A stretch of DNA of 64,000 nt from an uncultured Alphaproteobacteria bacterium (GTDB lineage: Bacteria > Pseudomonadota > Alphaproteobacteria > Thalassobaculales > Thalassobaculaceae): the NCBI GenBank assembly GCA_902589475.1, contig CACITD010000002.1:27965-91964 (forward strand), read 5' to 3'. A model generated the notes under the pieces. It did not search any database. It was not told the DNA's origin and worked only from the letters and a program-made list of their open reading frames with translations. Made by a program: the position numbers and the translations under genes. Below are positions 35,139 to 44,096 of the stretch, piece by piece; position 1 is the stretch's first letter, and each line of letters begins with the position of its first letter.

Positions 35139-35924
35139 ATGCAAGCACTAAATATAGCAGCGACGGGAATGTTGGCTCAGCAAACTAATGTTGAGGTTAT
35201 ATCTAACAATATATCCAACATGGGAACGACGGGATTTAAAAGGCATAGAGCTGAATTCCAAGACCTACTTTACCAAGACTTACGACGGGTTGGCAGCAAC
35301 TCGTCAGACGCTGGAACAATTGTGCCTTCGGGTTTACAATTAGGCGTTGGCACTAGAGTTGCTTCCACGTATAGAATTGGTGAACAAGGGGCACTGTCAT
35401 TAACGGACAATCCTTTCGATCTAGCTATTAATGGTCAAGGTTTTTTTCAAATCCAACTTCCTGATGGTGACACTGGCTATACCCGAGACGGATCGTTTCA
35501 GCTAAATGCAGATGGGCAGCTAGTCAATGCAGACGGCTTCCCATTGGTCCCGAATATAACAATTGATCAAGCAGCAGTTGGGATAACAATTAACCAGAAT
35601 GGCCAAGTTTTACTGAAGTTTGACGGTCAACAAGCAGAAACAATTGCTGGTACCGTTCAGTTAGCAACGTTTCAAAATAAAGCTGGTTTGGAACACATCG
35701 GCCGCAATTTACTAAAAACGACAGAAGCTTCTGGCGCAGCAACAACAGCCAATCCAGGGACAGCTGGCTTTGGCACGCTTGAGCAAGGTTTTGTTGAGGC
35801 GTCAAACGTAGATCCAGTTCAAGAAATAACTGATCTAATCCAAGCCCAAAGAGGGTACGAATTGAACTCAAAAGTAATAGAGACAGCCGATCAAATGATG
35901 TCGGCAGTTAACAACGTGAGATAA
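35139..35924 (+). CDS. flgG: Flagellar basal-body rod protein FlgG (distal rod)
   Basis: Distal rod subunit, 261 residues from ATG 35139; the frame also opens at a TTG six bases earlier, but the family start is MxALNIAATGM and AAAGGA lies suitably upstream of the ATG. Motifs: NVEVISNNISNMGTTGFKRHRAEFQDLLYQ, NGQGFFQIQLPDG and the C-terminal EASNVDPVQEITDLIQAQRGYELNSKVIETADQMM. It follows flgF by 19 bases. Confidence 0.97.
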   Translation: MQALNIAATGMLAQQTNVEVISNNISNMGTTGFKRHRAEFQDLLYQDLRRVGSNSSDAGTIVPSGLQLGVGTRVASTYRIGEQGALSLTDNPFDLAINGQGFFQIQLPDGDTGYTRDGSFQLNADGQLVNADGFPLVPNITIDQAAVGITINQNGQVLLKFDGQQAETIAGTVQLATFQNKAGLEHIGRNLLKTTEASGAATTANPGTAGFGTLEQGFVEASNVDPVQEITDLIQAQRGYELNSKVIETADQMMSAVNNVR

Positions 35925-35943
35925 TTGATCCAACAATCGTAAC

Positions 35944-36936
35944 ATGCAGAGAATTATTATGCAGAATAAAACTATAATCACATTATTACTAACCATTATG
36001 ATGTCCTGCTTAGTTACATCCCTTGGCAATTCTCAGAGTAAAAAAAGTGTTCCTCTCCTGCACCTAAAACCGGCAAAAGAAATCTTTATTGAGTCAGATA
36101 AAATCTGGCTTAGCGACCTGTTTTACAGCGAACATGAATTCAAAGACAAAATAGTTGGAGAAGCGCCAGCACTGGGAAAAAAGTTAAAGCTTTTTAGAAA
36201 AGATTTACGCCGAATTGTCAAAGCCTCAACTGTAGATTGGCCGGGCTCAATCAGAAGAAGTGTAGTGGTAAGTCGGTCGGCTAAGCAGATCCCAATGAAT
36301 ATCATTAGAAACGCTGTGATAAAGGCTCTCGAGCAGAACCATGTAAATGACGAAATTGAAGTAGAATTCAATGACCGCAATCTTAAAATCCTAATGCCAA
36401 AAAACGCTGAGCAAGAGATCAAAGTATTGCAGTCCCAGTTGGATCAGCGAACAGGCCGTTTCGAAGTAGTTATAAACACGCACTCAACAGCGAATGAAAA
36501 TCAAAATATTATCCTCAAAGGAAAAGCCTTCGCGGTAATTCCGATGCCGGTTCCCAACAAACATATTGGCGCCGGACAACTTATAAACCAAAACGACATA
36601 ACATGGAGAAAAGTCAGAATAAAACAGCAATCCTTCGGGATCGTTGGATCTATGGAACAGTTATTAGATCACGTATCAAAAAGACCACTCACAGCAGGTC
36701 GATTGATCCGTATGTCCGACATACGTCCTCAGCAGCTTATAAAAAAGGGTGAATTTGTCACGCTACATTTTAAAAATAAAACAATGTCTCTCTCGACAAG
36801 AGGAATTTCTGTGGAGCCTGGTTCAAGGAACCAGGTCATAAGGATAAAAAACCCCAGGAGTAAACGTATCATAGAAGCTCGTGTACTAGGACCCAATACC
36901 GCCGTCGTTTTACCAACCACAACAATCCTAAGATAA
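35944..36936 (+). CDS. flgA: Flagellar P-ring assembly chaperone FlgA
   Basis: Periplasmic chaperone for P-ring (FlgI) assembly. It has a hydrophobic N-terminal signal (about residues 8-30), an N-terminal domain typical of the longer alphaproteobacterial FlgA, and the C-terminal SAF domain (VPNKHIGAGQLINQNDITWRKV, then RPLTAGRLIRMSDIRPQQLIKKGEFVTL). 330 residues is at the long end of the family. It lies between flgG and flgH. Confidence 0.92.
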   Translation: MQRIIMQNKTIITLLLTIMMSCLVTSLGNSQSKKSVPLLHLKPAKEIFIESDKIWLSDLFYSEHEFKDKIVGEAPALGKKLKLFRKDLRRIVKASTVDWPGSIRRSVVVSRSAKQIPMNIIRNAVIKALEQNHVNDEIEVEFNDRNLKILMPKNAEQEIKVLQSQLDQRTGRFEVVINTHSTANENQNIILKGKAFAVIPMPVPNKHIGAGQLINQNDITWRKVRIKQQSFGIVGSMEQLLDHVSKRPLTAGRLIRMSDIRPQQLIKKGEFVTLHFKNKTMSLSTRGISVEPGSRNQVIRIKNPRSKRIIEARVLGPNTAVVLPTTTILR

Positions 36937-36981
36937 GGATTGTTCTCATAAAACGAATATCATCAGAAGGGGCCAACTAAT

Positions 36982-37728
36982 ATGTTGATCATGAATTTTA
37001 AGAATTTTGGAAAGTTCCTATTATTTCCAACAATGGCTTTAGTACTTTCATCTTGCAACACGCTAGATAGGCTTTCACGGCTAGGGCACTCGCCCGAACT
37101 AACTAATATTACAAATCCGCATAAAGCGGCGGGGTATAAACCAATCTCTATGCCCATGCCTAATCCTTCCAGAGCAACCAGGCAATACAACTCACTATGG
37201 CAAGAGGGTTCAAGGGCATTTTTCAAAGATCAGAGGGCAAGTGAGGTAGGGGATATAATCACCGTTGTCGTTGCAATAGAAGACGAAGCACAACTCGATA
37301 ATCGGACCCGGCATGATCGAAGCGCCAGCGATGACTTTGATCTTGGTGGCTTGTTTGGGTTCAGTCCGCCAAAACCAGTAATTCCTGCTGATAATTTTCT
37401 GAATTTTAGTTCTAACATGGCCAATGATGGAAGGGGCCGAATTAATAGAGAAGAAACAGTGAATTTGCGTATTGCGGCCGTCGTAACACAAAGACTACCC
37501 AACGGAAACTTAGTTCTATTCGGCAGACAGGAAATCCGGGTAAATTTTGAAGTTAGAGAAGTTGTAGTCGGCGGGATTGTTAGACCGCAAGATATAGCGT
37601 CAGCAAACACTGTGAGCTACGACCAGATGGCTGAAGCCAGAATTGCCTATGGAGGCCGCGGTCAGCTAAACGACCTGCAGCAGATGCGTTTTGGAGCGCA
37701 AGTTCTTGAAATACTTATGCCATTTTAA
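36982..37728 (+). CDS. flgH: Flagellar L-ring protein FlgH
   Basis: Outer-membrane L-ring lipoprotein. The signal peptide ends in a lipobox VLSSC with Cys25 as the lipidated residue. Motifs: SLWQEGSRAFFKDQRASEVGDIITVVVAIEDEAQLDN, the NREETVNLRIAAVVTQRLPNGNLVLFGRQEIRVNFE strand region, and the C-terminal YGGRGQLNDLQQMRFGAQVLEILMPF. GAAGGGG sits properly before ATG 36982. It closes the flgF operon and converges with dksA. Confidence 0.96.
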   Translation: MLIMNFKNFGKFLLFPTMALVLSSCNTLDRLSRLGHSPELTNITNPHKAAGYKPISMPMPNPSRATRQYNSLWQEGSRAFFKDQRASEVGDIITVVVAIEDEAQLDNRTRHDRSASDDFDLGGLFGFSPPKPVIPADNFLNFSSNMANDGRGRINREETVNLRIAAVVTQRLPNGNLVLFGRQEIRVNFEVREVVVGGIVRPQDIASANTVSYDQMAEARIAYGGRGQLNDLQQMRFGAQVLEILMPF

Positions 37729-37755
37729 TCATAAAAGAGCTATGCACTAGGTGTG

Positions 37756-37784
37756 CGACTAACCCAAGAATATGGGGTTAGTCG
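37756..37784. terminator. Stem-loop between convergent flgH and dksA
   Basis: A perfect 10-base inverted repeat (CGACTAACCC and GGGTTAGTCG, 9-base loop) lies between the two convergent genes and includes the dksA stop codon. There is no long T-run on either side, so it may be a Rho-assisted or shared bidirectional terminator rather than a classical intrinsic one. Confidence 0.5.
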
Positions 37785-38194
37785 TCTCTATGAGTTCTTT
37801 CTAATCTTTCATGCCGTTCCTGCGCCTCTAATGAAAGGTCGGCTATAGGTCTCGCCATTAATCTTTTCAAACTTATTGGTTCATCTGTTTCCTGACAATA
37901 TCCGTAGCTACCATCCTCTATGCGATTAAGGGCAGAATCAATTTTTGAAATCAATTTTCGCTCACGGTCTCGGGTTCGAAGCACGAGTTGGTGATCGGTT
38001 TCTAACGAAGCCCTATCTGCCATATCAGGCTGCTGCAAGTTACCCTCATTCAAATCACTTAGAGTTTCACCAGCCTCGTGCACGAGCTCTGCACGCCAAT
38101 TCAGCAGCATTTGACGGAAATATTCAAGCTGTTGAGGATTCATAAACTCCTCATCTTCCGACGGTATATAGTCCGGCGAAAGCGTTATTCCCAT
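37778..38194 (-). CDS. dksA: DksA family RNA polymerase-binding regulator, zinc-independent type
   Basis: Transcription factor that enters the RNA polymerase secondary channel and works with ppGpp. The coiled-coil tip DMADRA (57-62) keeps both acidic residues. In the zinc-finger region only Cys100 remains; the positions of the other three Cys of E. coli DksA hold Thr103, Ser121 and Ala124, so zinc is probably not bound, as in Pseudomonas DksA2 and many alphaproteobacterial relatives. GGAGG precedes the ATG. It lies among flagellar genes next to fliX, though it is likely a global regulator. Confidence 0.92.
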   Translation of the reverse strand: MGITLSPDYIPSEDEEFMNPQQLEYFRQMLLNWRAELVHEAGETLSDLNEGNLQQPDMADRASLETDHQLVLRTRDRERKLISKIDSALNRIEDGSYGYCQETDEPISLKRLMARPIADLSLEAQERHERLERTHRDD

Positions 38195-38378
38195 ATCGTA
38201 CCTCCAAGATTTTTAATTGCTGCATCTTCAAAAGGCGGGAGTATATGAATCTAAAGGGAAAACAGCAACAGAAAGTTGTTTTTTTTTAACTTACATGTAA
38301 TTGATCGTCATCAATTTTGTTTTAATCTTTAATAGATAAATCTAATCAAAACGACCTTTTGGTTTTACGAATAATATG

Positions 38379-38789
38379 CTAGCTGTCTTCAAGTTTAGCT
38401 AATTCTATCTTTGCCCGTAATTCAATTTCGTCCAGTATATCGCTCATCACTGGATCCAGCACAGACTCCCGACTTTCCTTTATTGTTCCAGCCAACTCTT
38501 CCAATCTTGGTTTCGAGATAGCGCCGACTAGAAGACCTTGTCTAATATCTTCTAATCGGTCTAAGATTCGGGCAGCTCTAGAGCTAGCGTGTTTTTTATC
38601 AGAATCCGCCGTTGGTGGCTCAACAGGCAGCAGCGCATCCACTGTCGATACTTTGAGGTTGATGGTTGATTGCTCTGGCCGTAATTCAGCGTCTAGCACA
38701 CTTGTAAAAGCTAAGTCCGTGCCTTTAGCTGTACCCTTTGATCTTTTGGTGTTTGACACGTTAGTGCGTCGAGCTGGATCAACTTTCAT
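38379..38789 (-). CDS. fliX: Flagellar assembly regulator FliX
   Basis: Class II flagellar assembly protein restricted to alphaproteobacteria. In Caulobacter it couples early basal-body assembly to the sigma-54 activator FlbD. The C-terminal helical domain (ARILDRLEDIRQGLLVGAISKPRLEELAGTIKESRE through LDEIELRAKIELAKLE) is characteristic; the N-terminal 60 residues are low-complexity. It is divergent from the sigma-54-driven flgI operon. FlbD itself is not in this window. Confidence 0.88.
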   Translation of the reverse strand: MKVDPARRTNVSNTKRSKGTAKGTDLAFTSVLDAELRPEQSTINLKVSTVDALLPVEPPTADSDKKHASSRAARILDRLEDIRQGLLVGAISKPRLEELAGTIKESRESVLDPVMSDILDEIELRAKIELAKLEDS

Positions 38790-38996
38790 TTTTCAGTTTC
38801 TATCCGATAACTGTACCGATAACTAAGTATAACATGAAGCGAGTGACATCATACTGGTTTCCGCTACTCTTATTTTTTTAAAAGAAGTTTTGATGGGAAA
38901 ATTCCAAGATGGCTGAATACTTTTGACAACGAATGAACTCGAAAGCGAGAAGAAATTAATAATCTATACAAGACAAAATATCTCTTCGTATTAAAA

Positions 38997-39014
38997 CTGG
39001 CACAAATTTAGCAT
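38997..39014 (+). promoter_or_regulatory. Sigma-54 promoter of the flgI operon
   Basis: The sequence CTGGCACAAATTTAGCAT has a full TGGCAC -24 core and AGCAT at -12 with correct 10-base GG to GC spacing. It lies 55 bases upstream of the flgI start, in the region divergent from fliX. Confidence 0.75.
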
Positions 39015-39068
39015 AGGAAGAGTAAACGAAAAATATATAGAGACTCATTAAACGCAGGCGCACTCATT

Positions 39069-40217
39069 ATGACGGACTTTCTAAAATTTTCTTCGACAGC
39101 AATACGGAAAATATCAAGCTTTCTGCCGATTTTCTTTGTTTTTATTGTCTTGGATATTAAAACCCTGGATGCGCAAACCCGGATAAAAGATATTGTGGAT
39201 TTTGAAGGCGTACGAGAGAACATGCTCATCGGTTACGGTTTGGTTGTCGGCCTTAACGGAACAGGTGACACTCTGAGTTCATCCATTTTCACCAGAGAAA
39301 GCTTAGTCGGTATGCTCGAGAGACTAGGTGTAAATGCACGTGATGATTCTCTAAAAACCGATAACGTAGCAGCCGTAATGGTAACAGCAACACTTCCACC
39401 ATTTGCCAAGCAAGGAACGCGAATCGACTTATCGTTAAGTGCAATAGGTGACGCTGATAGCCTTTTGGGTGGGACATTATTAGTCACTCCGCTAATTGGT
39501 GCGGATGGGGAAGTTTATGCTGTGGCACAAGGACCGGTTGCTGTTGGTGGTGTTTCAGCCGGTGGCGCAGGTGCAGAAGTTAGCAAGGGTGTTCCAACTA
39601 ATGGGAGAATTGCCAGCGGTGCAATCATAGAACGAGAGATATCGTTTGATTTGCAGGGGTTGGACACACTAAGAATCTCATTGAGGAACCCCGACTTCAC
39701 TACCGCAAAAAGGATCGCTCAAGCGATAAATAGTTTTGTTGGAGGACCAATCGCTCAGTCTCGAGACTCCGCGACCGTATCACTGGTAGTTCCAGACAAT
39801 TATCGAGGCAAAATGGTGGCACTTATAACTGATATAGAACAACTCCGAGTAACTCCTGATATCTCGGCAAAAGTGGTCATAGACGAACAAACAGGTATAA
39901 TCGTTATGGGAGAAAATGTCCGAATAAGTACGGTCGCTATCGCACAGGGGAACCTAACGATCCGTATAACGGAAACGCCGCAGGTATCACAACCACTCCC
40001 ATTCTCTGAGGAAGGTGAAACCGTAACTGTACCAAGAACACAGATCGAAATCGACGAGGATGAAGATAAGCGGCTTAGTGTCCTATCTAACAGTGTCACG
40101 CTGCAAGAATTAGTTGATGGCCTAAATGCGCTCGGAATTGGACCGCGGGATATGATTTCTATTTTACAGGCTATTAAAGCAGCTGGTGCGTTACAGGCAG
40201 AAATAGAATTGCTTTAG
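39069..40217 (+). CDS. flgI: Flagellar P-ring protein FlgI
   Basis: Periplasmic ring subunit in the peptidoglycan layer. The N-terminal signal covers about residues 1-36 (a hydrophobic core, then LDAQTR), followed by IKDIVDFEGVRENMLIGYGLVVGLNGTGD. The internal GGTLLVTPLIGADGEVYAVAQGP and C-terminal TLQELVDGLNALGIGPRDMISILQAIKAAGALQAE are diagnostic. 382 residues is typical. It is first in the row flgI-flgJ-flgN. Confidence 0.97.
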   Translation: MTDFLKFSSTAIRKISSFLPIFFVFIVLDIKTLDAQTRIKDIVDFEGVRENMLIGYGLVVGLNGTGDTLSSSIFTRESLVGMLERLGVNARDDSLKTDNVAAVMVTATLPPFAKQGTRIDLSLSAIGDADSLLGGTLLVTPLIGADGEVYAVAQGPVAVGGVSAGGAGAEVSKGVPTNGRIASGAIIEREISFDLQGLDTLRISLRNPDFTTAKRIAQAINSFVGGPIAQSRDSATVSLVVPDNYRGKMVALITDIEQLRVTPDISAKVVIDEQTGIIVMGENVRISTVAIAQGNLTIRITETPQVSQPLPFSEEGETVTVPRTQIEIDEDEDKRLSVLSNSVTLQELVDGLNALGIGPRDMISILQAIKAAGALQAEIELL

Positions 40218-40229
40218 AAAGGTACTAAC

Positions 40230-40562
40230 ATGGATAGTATCCAAAATAATTTGGCAGGAACCGTTTTAAATAAGCTGAAGGAGTATCCTACCCAAAACAG
40301 TTTATCTAGAAAACCTCTCTCAGAAGAAAAAATTCAGACGGTAGCTAGACAATTCGAGGGAATGTTTTTATCGCAAATGTTCGGCCATATGTTCAAGGGA
40401 CTAAAAACAGATGGGTTAATGGGTGGAGGAAACGGCGAAGCTATATTTAGAGACTTCCTAATCCAAGAATATGGCAAGGCCGCATCTAAAGCAGGAGGAA
40501 TTGGGTTAGCTAAATCAATCGCACGTCAGCTCTCTACAATGCAGGAGGTAAAAAATGACTGA
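40230..40562 (+). CDS. flgJ: Rod-binding protein FlgJ (no muramidase domain)
   Basis: 110-residue rod-cap type protein corresponding only to the N-terminal half of enterobacterial FlgJ: RQFEGMFLSQMFGHMFKGLKTDGLMGGGNGEAIFRDFLIQEYGK. The peptidoglycan hydrolase domain is absent, as is usual in alphaproteobacteria, where a separate enzyme opens the wall. It overlaps the next gene by eight bases. Confidence 0.92.
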   Translation: MDSIQNNLAGTVLNKLKEYPTQNSLSRKPLSEEKIQTVARQFEGMFLSQMFGHMFKGLKTDGLMGGGNGEAIFRDFLIQEYGKAASKAGGIGLAKSIARQLSTMQEVKND

Positions 40563-40974
40563 AGCCCGATTAATTGTTGAAAACTTTGTTGACAGCATGA
40601 CCCATTTAATGGAGCTTTTAATTAAAGAAACCAGTATTTTAAATGATAAAGATTTTGCCGAACTTGAATCTATCCAATCTCGTAAACTTCAACTATCGCG
40701 TGTGTACGAAGAAGCGCAAAAACGACTTCAGGAACAGAAAGAATCTGTAAATTGCCTCAACCAAGAAGAACGTGAGGATTTGCGCGAATTATATAAAAAA
40801 TTTAGAGGTGTATTGTCGGAAAATATGATTGTCCTCAGGGGATCGCACGATGCAACTGAGAATGTCATTAAAATTGTCATAGACGCTGTAAAAAAGGAAC
40901 GCGGGATAAAGGGCCATACTGCAGCAGCTTTCAAAGCACGGCCCCAGGGATACAAAGCTTACGCTAACGCCTGA
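40555..40974 (+). CDS. FlgN-like flagellar chaperone
   Basis: 139-residue helical protein (long heptad-rich helices from MTHLMELLIKETSILNDKDF through NVIKIVIDAVKKE) with no membrane segment. Size, composition and location after flgI-flgJ match FlgN-type chaperones for the hook-associated proteins FlgK and FlgL. Sequence identity in this family is low, so the assignment rests partly on context. The C-terminal tail (FKARPQGYKAYANA) resembles other alphaproteobacterial members. The start overlaps the flgJ stop. Confidence 0.7.
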   Translation: MTEARLIVENFVDSMTHLMELLIKETSILNDKDFAELESIQSRKLQLSRVYEEAQKRLQEQKESVNCLNQEEREDLRELYKKFRGVLSENMIVLRGSHDATENVIKIVIDAVKKERGIKGHTAAAFKARPQGYKAYANA

Positions 40975-41019
40975 TTTTTAGCGACTTAATTAATATTAAA
41001 ATAAATCGCAAAGTCAGAA

Positions 41020-41994
41020 CTAACCAAGCAAAGCAGTCATTACTCGAGCGTCATCTGGTGCAAGACTTTGCATCGTTTCTAATATTTCCTCTGCCTTTTC
41101 ATCTTCCTCTAGGTTGATCATCAGTTGGTGAGCCAAGAGGAGAACATCTAGGCTACCGCTTTCAGTGGTTAAAACACGCTCAATTTTGTCCAAGGCCTCC
41201 TGTTTTTGTCCTGAAAAAGAGTCTAACAATGCAGAGACTGAAAGGACCAATGGGTGTTCTTCGTCTCTATTTTTATTTGCTTCAATTATCTCTCGTTTTG
41301 CGTCCTCTAATTTTCCAAGCCTTATCAACGTAGATGCCAAACCTGCTCGACATCGCATATCTTCTGGGTCGACTTTTATCCCCGCGGCATACGATTTTTC
41401 CGCAAGATCAGGATCATCCATTTCATTAAGTATCGCGCCTAGCTGACTGTAGACCGATACATCAAGGGGATCTAGCTCAATAGAATTATTGGTGTACTCA
41501 AGCGCAGCGACAAGATCACCTGTTTCTAATGAGATCAAACCCAACCATTTTTTATAATTAGCGTTTTGTCCATCTAATTCCTCGGCAACCTCAAGCAGCG
41601 CTTTTGCATCCTCTCGTTCTCCGAGGGCTCTTTTACCCAAAGCGATATATAATCTGGCGTCTGAATGATCAGGGTCGACCTCTATCACTTTTCTCAGCAC
41701 TTCTTCTGACTTACTGAATTCGTTTTGCTCAAGATGGAGAATGCCTAAGTGAAGCAAAAAGCGCGAGTTTTCTGGCTCTATTTTCACCGCGGATGAGTAA
41801 AATTCCTCCGCTGCAACCGGTTCACCAAACTGCATACAAAGCAGGCCAGCAAGGTCTAACGCCTTGGCATTTTCTGGTTCTAACTCTAGCGCTTGCAAAT
41901 AAGCGTCTCTAGCTTGCTCTACATCACCAGCGTCATGGTGCGCTAATCCATCTTGAATTAATTGCTCAACTTTTTCTCTATTATTACCGGCCAT
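41020..41994 (-). CDS. Tetratricopeptide repeat protein
   Basis: About 324 residues formed almost entirely of TPR helices (for example AYLQALELEPENAKALDLAGLL and EVLRKVIEVDPDHSDARLYIALGK), with no signal peptide or extra domain. TPR proteins act as binding scaffolds; the partner is unknown. The frame begins at GTG 42000, but ATG 41994 with AGGTG upstream is preferred. It is convergent with flgN and lies between flagellar genes, so a flagellar role is possible but unproven. Confidence 0.8.
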   Translation of the reverse strand: MAGNNREKVEQLIQDGLAHHDAGDVEQARDAYLQALELEPENAKALDLAGLLCMQFGEPVAAEEFYSSAVKIEPENSRFLLHLGILHLEQNEFSKSEEVLRKVIEVDPDHSDARLYIALGKRALGEREDAKALLEVAEELDGQNANYKKWLGLISLETGDLVAALEYTNNSIELDPLDVSVYSQLGAILNEMDDPDLAEKSYAAGIKVDPEDMRCRAGLASTLIRLGKLEDAKREIIEANKNRDEEHPLVLSVSALLDSFSGQKQEALDKIERVLTTESGSLDVLLLAHQLMINLEEDEKAEEILETMQSLAPDDARVMTALLG

Positions 41995-42204
41995 AATCAC
42001 CTCAACATTGGTAAAGTTGATGAATAAACTTAGTAACCTCAGTTACCTTTAAATACCATATATTGATAGGAAGCATAACAATTTTTAGCTGGCCAATTGC
42101 CCAACGCATTGTAGCCGGCGCCCATACCGGTGCCAGCTTATAAATTTTTCTGGTGTGCCAATAGCTAGTTTGCCCCGTCAATCGGACTATCAGACATCCT
42201 GCTA

Positions 42205-42669
42205 TTAGATATTACCAAGCCCTCTAGCTACCCCAGCGGTGGATGTAGCAATTCCCGACGCGTTACCGCTTGATTGTGTCTCTGCTTCACTCGTAGCAAG
42301 ACTTACTTGAACTCCACCGTTATTAGTTGCGTCCACAGTTGGGACTGCTATGTCCTGCACTTTACTTATTCCCTCATTCCGCGCAGTAGGAGTTTGTTCA
42401 GCTGCTGCCTCTGCAACGGCCTGACGCCCCTTGGCTACACTTTGCTGAGGATATTCCTGCTTTACCTCACCCGAGAGACCGTCTCTTACTCGAAAGATAA
42501 CTGAAAGGGTCTCAGAGTCGAACTGTATTACAGGCGTGATAAATAGTCCCGCTGTACTTCGTTTCTGACTGGTTTCCTGGATCTGAGTATTATTTTTTGC
42601 CGTCTCGGCTTGCTTACTAGACTGTTCTGCAACCGGTGGCGGGCTCGAATTTAATTTTACTGTGTCCAC
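42205..42669 (-). CDS. FlaG-like protein
   Basis: About 155 residues. The segment ITPVIQFDSETLSVIFRVRDGLSGEVKQEYP resembles the conserved core of FlaG (beta-strand, D-x-x-TG-E-V-x-x-x-P), flanked by Gln/Thr/Ser/Ala-rich low-complexity regions. Upstream in-frame ATGs exist at 42720 and 42681, but GGAGG at 42675-42679 is 5 bases before GTG 42669, which is the likeliest start. FlaG influences filament length in other bacteria. The gene lies downstream of flgK-flgL on the same strand. The family call is moderate. Confidence 0.55.
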   Translation of the reverse strand: MDTVKLNSSPPPVAEQSSKQAETAKNNTQIQETSQKRSTAGLFITPVIQFDSETLSVIFRVRDGLSGEVKQEYPQQSVAKGRQAVAEAAAEQTPTARNEGISKVQDIAVPTVDATNNGGVQVSLATSEAETQSSGNASGIATSTAGVARGLGNI

Positions 42670-42793
42670 GTCTCCCTCCATTCTGGAGTAAAAAATGTAC
42701 CAAGTTCGGTATTTTACCAAACTTCAAAGATAAGGCGTATCACATTCTGACGCTCTTGTCCACTAAATAATTAGTTTTTCAAACTACATTTTT

Positions 42794-44077
42794 TTAAAGG
42801 AAATTTAACAAAGAGAAGCCTCTAGACGCTGCAGTTATCTGATATGATGCCTCTATCTGTGATCTTAGGGCCTGAAAACGATTGATAGCCTCGAATGAGT
42901 CGATATTTTCCACATCATTTAGCTGTTTAGTGATCAGTTCAATCTCATTTTTATGAGTTTCTTTGGCAGCATTTAGTCTTGATATGTCTCCTCCCAAGTC
43001 TGCCACCATTCTGTTAATATCGTCAAAAGCTTGCTCAACAACAGTACGCGCGTTGTCAACCAATGTCCTATACTCTGCTTGGTTAGCCTGCTTCTGCGCT
43101 TCGTTTGCTCCGGCAGCCACTTGGACATTTGCAAATATGTTTAGTGTTTCAAAGAGATTTGCAAATGACTCCTGATTTGCCAACTCACCATAAGAAATGT
43201 TCAAACCAGTGGCAGCGTTAACTGTTACTTCGGTTGTGGTTGCCAGACCACCGAGAGAGTTGAAAGAGTTTGCGATATATGTCACCGGGGCGCCGCCGCC
43301 GGCATTTACTGTAGCATTTGCGGGAGTTGGCACCTCAATTTTAAATTGATTAGCCGAGTCAATTACAGTAACCGTAAACGTATCGTTCATATCCAAACCA
43401 GCCACTGCAGTAGCACCACTAAAGGTAATTTTATCGCCAACTTTTAATCCGTGACCCGTTTGAGAAACAGTCATTGTTGTAGACTGAGCGTTGATTGAAA
43501 ACGCATTGAGACCAAGAGTGCCTGTCCTGTCATTGAATTGAGTATTGGCGTTATTTTGAATTGTCGCCGCAGTATTGCTTGCTGCGTCAACAACGGTATT
43601 CACGTCGCTTGCAAAATTAGTTTTTATGGCATTTGCGTCAGCTATCGGAGGCTTATTTGAGGCGGGCCCCGAGAATACGAACACACCGGCAACCTGAGAG
43701 TTTAATAAATTGGCAAGCCTATCAATTTGCGTTTTAGCAAACTCGTTCATTATTGGTAAATTTTCCTTATAGAGGTCTTGCGTTTGTTTAATTAATTCTA
43801 CCCTTAGATCAGTCGCCACCGTCTGCATTTCCAATAAGGCCGCATTGGCAACGTCAGCTCTAAGTTTTGTTGAGTTTATATTATCTACATATGTCTCCCG
43901 GGTTGATATAGCTGTGCGCAGTTCTATGGATATCCTAGCATCGTTTCCGGCTAAGCCGGAGAACCTAGTAGCACGCTTACCTGTACTAATTTGTTCTTCA
44001 GCTATAGCTAATCCAGCATTAAGCTCTCTAAGGCTTGATTGAAGCCTGTTAAATTGAGTTGAATTTGAAATTCTCAT
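42794..44077 (-). CDS. flgL: Hook-filament junction protein FlgL with inserted domain
   Basis: Hook-associated protein 3. The N-terminal flagellin-like helices (RISNSTQFNRLQSSLRELNAGLAIAEEQISTGKRATRFSGLAGNDARI) and the C-terminal helices ending in QITAASRGFSLLNFL are intact. At 427 residues it is about 80-100 longer than usual. The excess is a beta-rich insert at about residues 190-270 with the pattern TGHGLKVGDKITFSGA, known from phage and cell-surface proteins. It follows flgK in the sigma-54 operon, and its likely chaperone is the FlgN-like protein. Confidence 0.9.
   Translation of the reverse strand: MRISNSTQFNRLQSSLRELNAGLAIAEEQISTGKRATRFSGLAGNDARISIELRTAISTRETYVDNINSTKLRADVANAALLEMQTVATDLRVELIKQTQDLYKENLPIMNEFAKTQIDRLANLLNSQVAGVFVFSGPASNKPPIADANAIKTNFASDVNTVVDAASNTAATIQNNANTQFNDRTGTLGLNAFSINAQSTTMTVSQTGHGLKVGDKITFSGATAVAGLDMNDTFTVTVIDSANQFKIEVPTPANATVNAGGGAPVTYIANSFNSLGGLATTTEVTVNAATGLNISYGELANQESFANLFETLNIFANVQVAAGANEAQKQANQAEYRTLVDNARTVVEQAFDDINRMVADLGGDISRLNAAKETHKNEIELITKQLNDVENIDSFEAINRFQALRSQIEASYQITAASRGFSLLNFL
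43268..43510 (-). other. Inserted HGL-GD-SGA type beta domain within FlgL
   Basis: Residues about 190-270 of FlgL read TMTVSQTGHGLKVGDKITFSGATAV followed by TFTVTVIDSANQFKIEVP and a Gly/Ala-rich exit. Repeats of this type (gHGLxxGDxVtfSGA... tFTVtvid) are common in tailed-phage structural proteins. In FlgL it replaces or extends the surface-exposed middle domain, so it would project from the hook-filament junction. Confidence 0.6.
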
Positions 44078-44096
44078 TGGATAACCTTACCATTAC

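Noticed and set aside
39289..39477. Small frames antisense to flgI
   Set aside because: Several overlapping reverse frames in a highly conserved gene; none has a start site or recognisable protein.
42088..42105. GG-N10-GC pattern upstream of the TPR gene at 41020-41994
   Set aside because: Only the spacing dinucleotides match; neither TGGCAC nor TTGC is present, and it faces neither gene at a useful distance.
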